NCBI GenBank assembly: GCA_016125285.1
Contig: WGMA01000046.1
Coordinates: 1-64,000, forward strand
Length of the DNA: 64,000 bases
Direction: 5' to 3'
Source: Phycisphaera sp.
GTDB lineage: Bacteria > Planctomycetota > Phycisphaerae > Phycisphaerales > Zrk34
Part shown: one piece after another, positions 58,229 through 64,000 of the stretch
How the letters are laid out: every line of letters begins with the position of its first letter
Numbering within the stretch: position 1 is the stretch's first letter
Notes under the pieces: model-generated
Told to the model about the DNA's origin: nothing
Seen by the model: only the letters and a program-made list of their open reading frames with translations
Databases searched by the model: none
Translations under genes and position numbers: made by a program

Positions 58229-58879
58229 CTAGGCCGCCCGATCCGGGTCCCGGGCCTCGTCGCCGTCATCGGCCCCGTCATCGGCCTCGTCATCGGCCTC
58301 GTTCCCGGCGCCGTCGGACGCGTTTGCGTCGCCGTCCTCACCCATGTCCCAGCACGATTCGACGATCCGGTGCACCTCGTCGTAGGCGTCCGGCCCGACC
58401 GCCCCCAGGTCGATCGTCCGCCCGTCGATGTGCAGCACCAGGTGCGGCGGCAGGCCCTCGATCGACGCGTCGCCGTACAGCACGCCCACCGGCTCGTCGA
58501 TCAGGCCCACGTCGCGCAGCTGGTGCGCCTCGATCAGCGTCGGCTTGCCGAACACCCACCGCTCGATCCGCAGCGTGCCGGCGTCGGCGTCGAAGCTCCA
58601 GCCGATCTCCACCACCCCGTTGATCACCCGCGCCACCGCCACGAACACCACCAGCGTCAACGCCAGCAGCCCGATCCGCCACGGTCCGAAGTCCGTCTTG
58701 TCCCCCAGCACCCCCACGCCGATCACGAACACCACCGCCCCGAGGATCGTCCCCGCCACGATCCCCGCCGCGAAACCCGAGGCGCTGTCGAACTTCAACC
58801 GCACCCGCCGCGGCATCTCCTCCGCGCCGGGGTCGTCAGCGCCGCGATCGTCGATCTGATCACCCTGCGTCTCACTCAC
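58229..58879 (-). CDS. Small membrane protein with two transmembrane segments
   Basis: The 216-residue product has two hydrophobic segments (about residues 33-55 and 63-85), then a beta-rich cytoplasmic or periplasmic domain (VEIGWSFDADAGTLRIERWV and LVLHIDGRTIDLGAVGPDAY) resembling a PH-like fold, and a very acidic Asp/Ala/Gly-rich tail (about 182-216). The start is uncertain: GTG 58879 is chosen because upstream residues lie in a palindromic intergenic region. I do not recognise the family. Confidence 0.6.
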   Translation of the reverse strand: MSETQGDQIDDRGADDPGAEEMPRRVRLKFDSASGFAAGIVAGTILGAVVFVIGVGVLGDKTDFGPWRIGLLALTLVVFVAVARVINGVVEIGWSFDADAGTLRIERWVFGKPTLIEAHQLRDVGLIDEPVGVLYGDASIEGLPPHLVLHIDGRTIDLGAVGPDAYDEVHRIVESCWDMGEDGDANASDGAGNEADDEADDGADDGDEARDPDRAA

Positions 58880-58918
58880 GCCCGCCAGTGTACCGCACCT
58901 ACCTCGCGCCACATAAAG

Positions 58919-58940
58919 CCCGGGGCAGGCCTGCCCCGGG
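58919..58940. repeat. Perfect 22-bp palindrome
   Basis: The palindrome is centred on GGCC (58929-58932), with arms beginning CCCGGGGCAGG. Variants of CCCGGGTTCGGGACCTGCCCC follow it, and a second hairpin (AAGCCCGG/CCGGGCTT, 59004-59031) lies 64 bp further on. Its function is not known. Confidence 0.85.
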
Positions 58941-59108
58941 TTCGGGACCTGCCCCTGGGTTCGGGACGCCGTGCACAAGACGCTCGCATCTCCGCGCGCA
59001 CCCGAAGCCCGGAGGGAGACAACCCCGGGCTTCGCGGCGCGCGCCACGTTGCGCGTTGGTCGATGTCAATGTCGGTCGTTCCGCCCCGGCGCCGATCGGT
59101 AAAGTGCC

Positions 59109-59143
59109 GGGGCCCGCAGGGACATCAGTCACCCGCGGGCCCC
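59109..59143. other. Stable hairpin GGGGCCCGC/GCGGGCCCC
   Basis: A perfect 9-bp G+C stem (59109-59117 with 59135-59143) with a 17-nt loop is followed by TTCCCCT on the plus strand. It could be a terminator remnant or a structured RNA element. No gene ends nearby on the plus strand. Confidence 0.5.
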
Positions 59144-59369
59144 TTCCCCTGAGGCACAGATCCCTTCCCTCCAACGATCGGAAGCCCGTTTCTCCCCGGT
59201 GATGCACTACCCGAATTGTCGCGATCGTCGGTCCGCGTCCGATCGCTCGCGGACGACCGGCGCCAACACGCCGCCGATCGTCCGTCTCCCGCATCCGCCC
59301 CGTGCGTCGCAGCCCGTGGCTCCGACGCGTGCGGCCGCGTACCACGCTCTCCCGCCCCGTTCGGCTTGC

Positions 59370-59399
59370 GCCACCGACCTTCCCTCCAAGGTCGGTGGC
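59370..59399. other. Perfect 12-bp stem hairpin
   Basis: GCCACCGACCTT (59370-59381) and AAGGTCGGTGGC (59388-59399) pair completely around a 6-nt loop. There is no T-run on either side, so a terminator role is weak. Confidence 0.7.
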
Positions 59400-59541
59400 G
59401 TGGCTCCGTCGCCGAACTTGTAACTCATACACGAAGTATAATGTCGATATTACACTAAGTCAAACGGGCCCCGCAAAAAAATTTCACCAGCGCGATGCGG
59501 CCGCCCGGATCGCCAGTTCGCCGCGCGCTACCCGCCCGAGA

Positions 59542-59560
59542 ATTGAGTTTTTGCGTCAGA
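59542..59560. repeat. 19-bp direct repeat, copy 1
   Basis: ATTGAGTTTTTGCGTCAGA occurs here and again at 59798-59816, 256 bp away. Copy 2 covers the stop codon of the minus-strand K+ channel gene. Confidence 0.9.
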
Positions 59561-59797
59561 ATAGCACGCCCCTTTTCCGCCCATTCCGTATCGACAAACG
59601 CCCGTTTCGGCCCCCATGGCGCCCCATTCGCGCCCCTTTTGCGCCCCTCCGGAGCCCCGGAAAATCCCGCCGCGATACGTCTATAAGCAAGCAAAATAAC
59701 AACTTACGGCGTTTCGCGCGTGTCGGCGTGTCGTAAGTGCTGATTCGGCGACCCCGACGTGCCCATTCCGCGTGTCTGCGGCGGGTGTCGCGACGGC

Positions 59798-59816
59798 ATT
59801 GAGTTTTTGCGTCAGA
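59798..59816. repeat. 19-bp direct repeat, copy 2
   Basis: This identical copy of ATTGAGTTTTTGCGTCAGA includes TCA, the reverse-strand stop codon of the channel gene at 59812-59814. The 237 bp between the copies hold no gene. Confidence 0.9.
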
Positions 59817-60840
59817 GGTGTGCGCCGCAGAACTTGCAGTGCAGGGCGTCGGTGTCGTGGCCCTCGCTGCCGCACGACGGGCAGGCCTGCGTGGTGACGG
59901 GCTTGTGCGCCGACTGCTGAACGAGCTCCGCGGAGAGCACGCCGGTGGACACGATGATCATGCCCCAGCCGAGCACCATCATCATCGCGGCGAGGAGTTT
60001 GCCGAGCGGCGTGACCGGCGAGATGTCGCCGTAGCCGACGGTCGTGACGGTGACGATCGCCCAGTAGATCGACTGGGGGATGTTGCGGAACTGCGGGTTG
60101 TCGTTGAACTCCACGAGGTACATCAGCGTGCCCATGATGCACGCGAGGATCAGCACGGTGGCCAGGAAGACGGTGAGCTTGGCGCGGGCGGCCCACACGG
60201 CGCGGCGCAACGCCCCGGCCTCACTGAGGTAACGCCCGAGCTTGAATACGCGGAAAACCCGCAGCAGACGCAGCGCCCGGATCACCATCAGCGAATGCCC
60301 GCCCGGCACGAACAGCGACAGGTACGTCGGCAGCACCGCCAGCAGGTCGATGACGCCGAACGCGCTGAGCGCGTAGGCGCGCGGCCGGCGCACGCAGAGC
60401 AGGCGCAGCACGTACTCGACGGTGAACAGCAGCGTAAAGGTCCACTCGGCGATCCGCAGCGGCGCGGCGATGTCGCGCCGCCACGGCGGGACCTCGACGC
60501 CGGGGGCCGAGCCGATCGACTCGACCATCACGCACAGCACGCTGAGCGTGATGAGGATCAGCAGGACGACGTCGAACGCCTTGCCGGCGGGGGTCTCGGC
60601 CTCGAAGATCACCGTGTGCAGCGTCCGCCGCCACCCGGCCATGTCGTCGGTGGGCGGTTCCTGCAGCGGCGAAAGGCGATCGGCGTCGACGCCCACGGCG
60701 GCCGGACCTCCGCCGGACGCGGCTTTGTCGTGGCGGGCGGGGCCAGGTATGGGATCGACCATGCGGCCAGTGTAAGGCTGTGCGGCGGGCCCTCCAACCG
60801 GCTTTTCGGGCGTCGGGACCGACGCGGCGTTATAGGACAC
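59812..60840 (-). CDS. Voltage-gated potassium channel with C-terminal zinc ribbon
   Basis: The 342-residue product is a six-segment Kv-type channel: a voltage-sensor S4 with regularly spaced Arg/Lys (RALRLLRVFRVFKLGRY), and the selectivity filter TVTTVGYGD between S5 and S6 (NIPQSIYWAIVTVTTVGYGD). The tail carries CPSCGSEGHDTDALHCKFCG, a four-cysteine zinc ribbon not usual in bacterial Kv channels. The N-terminal 70 residues are disordered and Pro/Gly-rich. The start is GTG 60840, with GGGAG 9 nt upstream; ATG 60762 is an alternative. It is divergent from the kinase-like gene. Confidence 0.88.
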   Translation of the reverse strand: MSYNAASVPTPEKPVGGPAAQPYTGRMVDPIPGPARHDKAASGGGPAAVGVDADRLSPLQEPPTDDMAGWRRTLHTVIFEAETPAGKAFDVVLLILITLSVLCVMVESIGSAPGVEVPPWRRDIAAPLRIAEWTFTLLFTVEYVLRLLCVRRPRAYALSAFGVIDLLAVLPTYLSLFVPGGHSLMVIRALRLLRVFRVFKLGRYLSEAGALRRAVWAARAKLTVFLATVLILACIMGTLMYLVEFNDNPQFRNIPQSIYWAIVTVTTVGYGDISPVTPLGKLLAAMMMVLGWGMIIVSTGVLSAELVQQSAHKPVTTQACPSCGSEGHDTDALHCKFCGAHL

Positions 60841-60854
60841 TTGAAATTTCTCCC

Positions 60855-60883
60855 TTGGCGTAGGTTGTCACGTCAGTTACATT
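60855..60883 (+). promoter_or_regulatory. Candidate promoter of the kinase-like gene
   Basis: TTGGCG (60855-60860) and TACATT (60878-60883) are separated by 17 bp, 83 bp before the ATG at 60967, in the gap between divergent genes. Each hexamer matches the consensus at four of six positions. Confidence 0.3.
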
Positions 60884-60966
60884 CCAATTTCTCTGGCTGC
60901 TAATCCGATGCGTATCGGCAGGTCAGGGTGGGTATGGGGTCGGTGTATCGCGGTGGTGGGGTAACC

Positions 60967-62187
60967 ATGGACAGCGATGTCAAGCAAGTCGTCAAAGGCA
61001 TTGCTCGGGCGCTCATCAAACAGGGCAAGAAGCCCGATGCCGTCCAGCAGGTGCTGGACCTGTGGCAGAAGGGCGGCGGGGCCGGTCTGACCATCGACGG
61101 CTTCGGCATGCTTCTGGTCAACAGCAATGTCACGTCGTGGTCGAGCTTTCGGCGGATGGTCGCCAAGGCCACCGGCGATAAGTCGATCCCGCAGGCGCCC
61201 GGCTACGAGGTGCTGGAGATGGTCAGCGCCGGCGCGAGCGGCGCGGTGTATCGCGCCAGGCCGGAAGGCAAGCGGCAGTGGGTGGCCGTGAAGATGATCG
61301 CCAAGACGCCGGAGACCGACGGCGTGTACATCCGCCGCTTCGTGAAGTCGGGGGAGAAGGCCGCGGGATTCGAGCACCCCAACGTCGCCACGCCGATCAC
61401 CGCCGGGGAGACCGACACGCACCTGTATTACGTCATGGAGTTCATCGAGGGCTCGACGGTGCGCGAGTCGTTGACGGACGTCGGGCCGTACACCGCCGAG
61501 AAGGCCGTGAAGATCATCCTGCAACTCGCCGACGCGCTGCGCGCCGCGCACGAGGCCGGCATCCACCACCCCGGACTCAAGCCCGCCGAGATCCTTGTGA
61601 CGATGAAGGGCGAAGCGAAGCTCGCGGAGCTCGGCATGGCGCGGCCGGACGGCGAGAACCCCGACGGCAACCCGTATTACATGAGCCCCGAGCAGGTCAA
61701 GGGCAAGCCGCTCGATCACCGCAGCGACATCTACAGCCTCGGCGCCACGTTCTACCACATGGTCACCGGCAAGGTGCCGTTCGCCGGCGTCCGACCCGCG
61801 AGCGTCCACGAGCGCATCGTCAAGATGCGCCACAAGCCGGCCATCAAGGTCAAGTCCGACGTGCCCAAGACCGTCAGCGACGTGATCGACATGATGCTGA
61901 TCCGCGATCCCGACAAGCGCTACCAGTCGTGGGACGACTTCATCACGGACCTGCAGGCGGTGGCCGACGGCGACCCGCCGCTGCTGGCCAGCAAGGGCGT
62001 CGACCTCGAGGGGCTTGCCGGTCTCGTTGAGCCGGAGGACGAACGCAACATGACGCTCATCGTGCCGGGCATGACCGACGAGGACGACGACGACCACGTG
62101 CCGCTGTGGAAGAAGCCGGTGTTCTGGATCGGCGCGGGCACGGCGCTGGGTGTGGTGCTGCTCATCATGCTCTTCCTGATGTTCTGA
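60967..62187 (+). CDS. Membrane-anchored Ser/Thr kinase-like protein, probable pseudokinase
   Basis: The 406-residue product has a helical N-terminus, a protein-kinase-fold domain (about 80-345) and one C-terminal membrane segment (about 387-406). Conserved parts are the Lys in WVAVKMIAK, YYMSPEQVKGKPLDHRSDIY (APE-like) and YSLGATFYHMVTGKVPF. The catalytic HRDLKPxN segment is HPGLKPAE and DFG is ELG, so catalytic Asp, Asn and the metal-binding Asp are all replaced. The ATG at 60967 is preferred because a G-rich site precedes it; GTG 60928 is in frame. It may signal by binding rather than by phosphorylation. Confidence 0.82.
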   Translation: MDSDVKQVVKGIARALIKQGKKPDAVQQVLDLWQKGGGAGLTIDGFGMLLVNSNVTSWSSFRRMVAKATGDKSIPQAPGYEVLEMVSAGASGAVYRARPEGKRQWVAVKMIAKTPETDGVYIRRFVKSGEKAAGFEHPNVATPITAGETDTHLYYVMEFIEGSTVRESLTDVGPYTAEKAVKIILQLADALRAAHEAGIHHPGLKPAEILVTMKGEAKLAELGMARPDGENPDGNPYYMSPEQVKGKPLDHRSDIYSLGATFYHMVTGKVPFAGVRPASVHERIVKMRHKPAIKVKSDVPKTVSDVIDMMLIRDPDKRYQSWDDFITDLQAVADGDPPLLASKGVDLEGLAGLVEPEDERNMTLIVPGMTDEDDDDHVPLWKKPVFWIGAGTALGVVLLIMLFLMF

Positions 62188-62254
62188 CCGCCCGCCGCCC
62201 GCGCGTCGCTTCCGCCGCGCCGCCACGCGTCGCGGTCTGCTACACTCAGTGTTG

Positions 62255-63067
62255 ATGAACACGCGAGGCGAGAACCCACCGATCGTGTCGCTGCTGACGG
62301 ACTTCGGCACGGCCGACGCGTACGTCGGCGTGATGAAGGGCGTGATCCTGTCGCGCTGCCCGGCGGCGCGGATCGTCGATATCACCCACGACGTCGAGCC
62401 CGGCAACGTGCACGCCGCGGGGCACCTGCTGCGCGGGGCGTGGCGGTACTTCCCGGCGGGGACGGTGCACACGGTCGTGGTCGACCCCGGCGTCGGCAGC
62501 GATCGGCGCGTGCTCGCGGCCGAGGTCGACGGCCACCGCTTCGTCGGGCCGGACAACGGCGTGCTGTCCGGCGTGTTCGACGACGTCGCGCCTTCGCGCG
62601 TGATCGACGTGACGAACGACGCGCTGTTCCTCAAGCCGGTGAGCCGGACGTTTCACGGGCGCGACATCTTCGCGCCGGTCGCCGCGTCGCTCGCGTGCGG
62701 CGTGGCCCTCGACGAGCTGGGCGACGTCGTCGATTCGTGGATCCACCTGCCGCGCCTCGCGCCCGCAACGGACGCGTCGGGCGCGGTCATCGGGCAGATC
62801 GTTTACGTCGATCGGTTCGGCAACCTCGTTTCGAACATCGAAGAGGCGGACGTGTCGGCGATGGCTCGGCCGGTGGTGCACATCGGCGGTCGCGCGATCG
62901 CGGGCGTGTCGACGAGCTACGCGTCGGTCGACGAGGGCAAGCTCGTGGCGGTGATCGGATCGACGGGGCGGCTGGAGATCAGCGTCAACCGCGGCAGCGC
63001 GGCCGAGCGGCTGCGTGCGGCGGTCGGCACGGAGCTGCGCGTGGCGGACGAGGAGGCTACGGCGTGA
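62255..63067 (+). CDS. SAM hydrolase / SAM hydroxide adenosyltransferase (DUF62 family)
   Basis: The family (SAM_HAT) breaks S-adenosylmethionine into adenosine and methionine using water or hydroxide. The 270-residue product has VSLLTDFGTADAYVGVMKGV, DITHDVEPGNVHAAGHLLRG, TVVVDPGVGSDRRVLAAEV, VGPDNGVLSGVFDD and RTFHGRDIFAPVAASLACGV, then a C-terminal beta-barrel with QIVYVDRFGNLVSNI. The start is ATG 62255 (GTG 62249 also in frame). Its stop overlaps the next gene's GTG start by 4 bp, so the two are co-translated. Confidence 0.92.
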   Translation: MNTRGENPPIVSLLTDFGTADAYVGVMKGVILSRCPAARIVDITHDVEPGNVHAAGHLLRGAWRYFPAGTVHTVVVDPGVGSDRRVLAAEVDGHRFVGPDNGVLSGVFDDVAPSRVIDVTNDALFLKPVSRTFHGRDIFAPVAASLACGVALDELGDVVDSWIHLPRLAPATDASGAVIGQIVYVDRFGNLVSNIEEADVSAMARPVVHIGGRAIAGVSTSYASVDEGKLVAVIGSTGRLEISVNRGSAAERLRAAVGTELRVADEEATA

Positions 63068-63960
63068 TCATCGCGGTCAGCGGATCGACGGGACTGGTGG
63101 GCGGCGAGCTGTGCAAGCGGCTGCGCGCCGACGGGCACACGGTCCGCCATCTCGTGCGCCGTCGCGGCGACGCGGGCGGCAACGACATCTACTGGAACGC
63201 CGCGGCGCAGGAGGTCGAGGCCGAGAAGCTGGAGGGCGTGGACGTCGTGGTGCACCTGGCCGGTGAGAACATCGCGGCGGGGCGATGGTCGACGAAGCAG
63301 AAGAAGCGCATCGTTGACAGCCGCGTGCAGGGCACGAGCCTGCTTGCCACCGTGCTCGCGGCGCGCAAGGAGCGACCCGCGGCGCTCATCTGCGCCTCGG
63401 CGATCGGCTACTACGGCGACCGCGGCGACGAGCTGCTCAACGAGGACAGCGCGCCCGGCGACAACTTCCTCGCGTCGACGTGCGTGCAGTGGGAAGCGGC
63501 GTGCGAGCCGGCGCGGCGGGCGGGCGTCCGCGTGGTCAACACACGCATCGGCATCGTGCTGTCGAAGCACGGCGGGGCGCTGGCGAAGATGATCACGCCG
63601 TTCAGGCTCGGCCTCGGCGGCCGCGTCGGGCCCGGCACGCAGTACATGTCGTGGATCAGCCTCGACGACGTCGTCCGCGCGATGCGCTTCTGCATCGACA
63701 CCGACACGATCACCGGCCCGGTCAACCTCGTCGCGCCGCACGCCGTGACGAACGCCGAGTTCACCAAGACGCTCGGCAAGGCGCTGGGCCGGGCGACGAT
63801 CCTGCCCGCGCCCGCGTTCGCGCTGAAGCTGGCGCTGGGGCAGATGGCCGACGAACTGCTGCTGGCGTCGGCACGTGTCGAACCCCGCAAGCTGCTGGAC
63901 GCGGGGTTCACGTTCAACCACGCGGCGTTGGACGACGCGATGGCGGCGGCGCTGGGGTGA
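63064..63960 (+). CDS. TIGR01777-family NAD-dependent epimerase/dehydratase (YfcH-like)
   Basis: The 298-residue product is an extended short-chain dehydrogenase: VIIAVSGSTGLVGGELCKRL, VVVHLAGENIAAGRWSTKQK, ASAIGYYGDRGDELLNEDSA and MSWISLDDVVRAMRFCIDT, all diagnostic for the TIGR01777/SDR39U1 group. The YxxxK-like site is in the YYGDRGD region. The substrate is unknown, as for the whole group. The start is GTG 63064, overlapping the preceding stop; the N-terminal Rossmann motif begins at residue 2, which supports this start. Nothing follows before the window end. Confidence 0.9.
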   Translation: MIIAVSGSTGLVGGELCKRLRADGHTVRHLVRRRGDAGGNDIYWNAAAQEVEAEKLEGVDVVVHLAGENIAAGRWSTKQKKRIVDSRVQGTSLLATVLAARKERPAALICASAIGYYGDRGDELLNEDSAPGDNFLASTCVQWEAACEPARRAGVRVVNTRIGIVLSKHGGALAKMITPFRLGLGGRVGPGTQYMSWISLDDVVRAMRFCIDTDTITGPVNLVAPHAVTNAEFTKTLGKALGRATILPAPAFALKLALGQMADELLLASARVEPRKLLDAGFTFNHAALDDAMAAALG

Positions 63961-64000
63961 GCACGTCTCACATTCGCCACATTTCGCGTCATTTTCTCGC

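Larger units (their letters stand above)
58880..59811. other. Long gene-free region rich in hairpins
   Basis: No credible gene was found in these 932 bp. The region holds a perfect 22-bp palindrome (58919-58940), hairpins at 59004-59031, 59109-59143 and 59370-59399, an A+T-rich patch with TATAAT (59437-59442), and two copies of a 19-bp direct repeat (59542-59560, 59798-59816). The short open frames here are Arg- and Pro-rich and lack ribosome-binding sites. Confidence 0.65.

Noticed and set aside
59004-59031. Hairpin AAGCCCGG/CCGGGCTT as a terminator
   Set aside because: There is no T-run, and the gene it might serve (58229-58879) is transcribed away from it.

Overview
The window is a high-G+C chromosomal segment that looks planctomycete, probably Phycisphaerae-like. 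The evidence is the DUF1592/DUF1588-type cytochrome protein next to a Tat-exported DUF1552 protein (53200-56878), two tandem secreted PQQ-type beta-propellers (46299-49059), a Tat-exported sugar-isomerase-like TIM barrel (57185-58093) and a Ser/Thr-kinase-like membrane protein. No rRNA, tRNA, IS transposase or CRISPR array was seen.

Layout. (1) 1-2900: a heptanucleotide array, recO, a lipoprotein, a trypsin-like lipoprotein and a small membrane protein. (2) About 2971-45577: one uninterrupted plus-strand run of roughly 40 genes, with a good promoter candidate at its head and a strong terminator at its end, and mostly 1-11 bp start/stop overlaps. It encodes a surface-polysaccharide factory: a golvesin-like surface protein, Wza-like export lipoprotein, Wzc-like tyrosine kinase, O-antigen-ligase/TPR protein, WecB, Wzm/Wzt ABC exporter, about a dozen glycosyltransferases, several methyltransferases, a Wzy-like polymerase, a fused dehydrogenase, a heparinase-like lyase, WecC and a WecA-like initiating transferase. 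(3) The distal end of the same run (38872-45471) is a RiPP island of lasso-peptide type: McjB-like protease, PqqD-like recognition protein, asparagine-synthetase-like cyclase, a 55-residue precursor, then an HprK-like kinase, a nucleotidyltransferase, a 2OG-Fe(II) oxygenase and a methyltransferase. This is the most interesting system here. (4) 45600-64000: ordinary planctomycete housekeeping and secreted proteins, xylose isomerase, a voltage-gated K+ channel with a zinc ribbon, a probable pseudokinase, a SAM hydrolase and a TIGR01777-type epimerase, interspersed with several families of palindromic repeats.

How it works together. WecB and WecC would supply UDP-ManNAcA, and the WecA-like protein would start chains on undecaprenyl phosphate. 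The glycosyltransferases, methyltransferases and Wzy-like protein would build the polymer, and Wza/Wzc-like plus Wzm/Wzt proteins would move it outward. No flippase is visible. The RiPP genes share the transcript and have no exporter of their own, so the peptide may be made together with the polysaccharide.

Signs of turnover inside the polysaccharide locus: an amber codon splits one glycosyltransferase gene (TAG at 16537), a gmd gene is cut after about 27 codons at 19799 where a lower-G+C block (about 19800-22200) begins, and the end of the ligase/TPR gene also has lower G+C. The heptamer ATCCAGC forms tandem arrays at three sites, two with the same GTATAC-centred flank.
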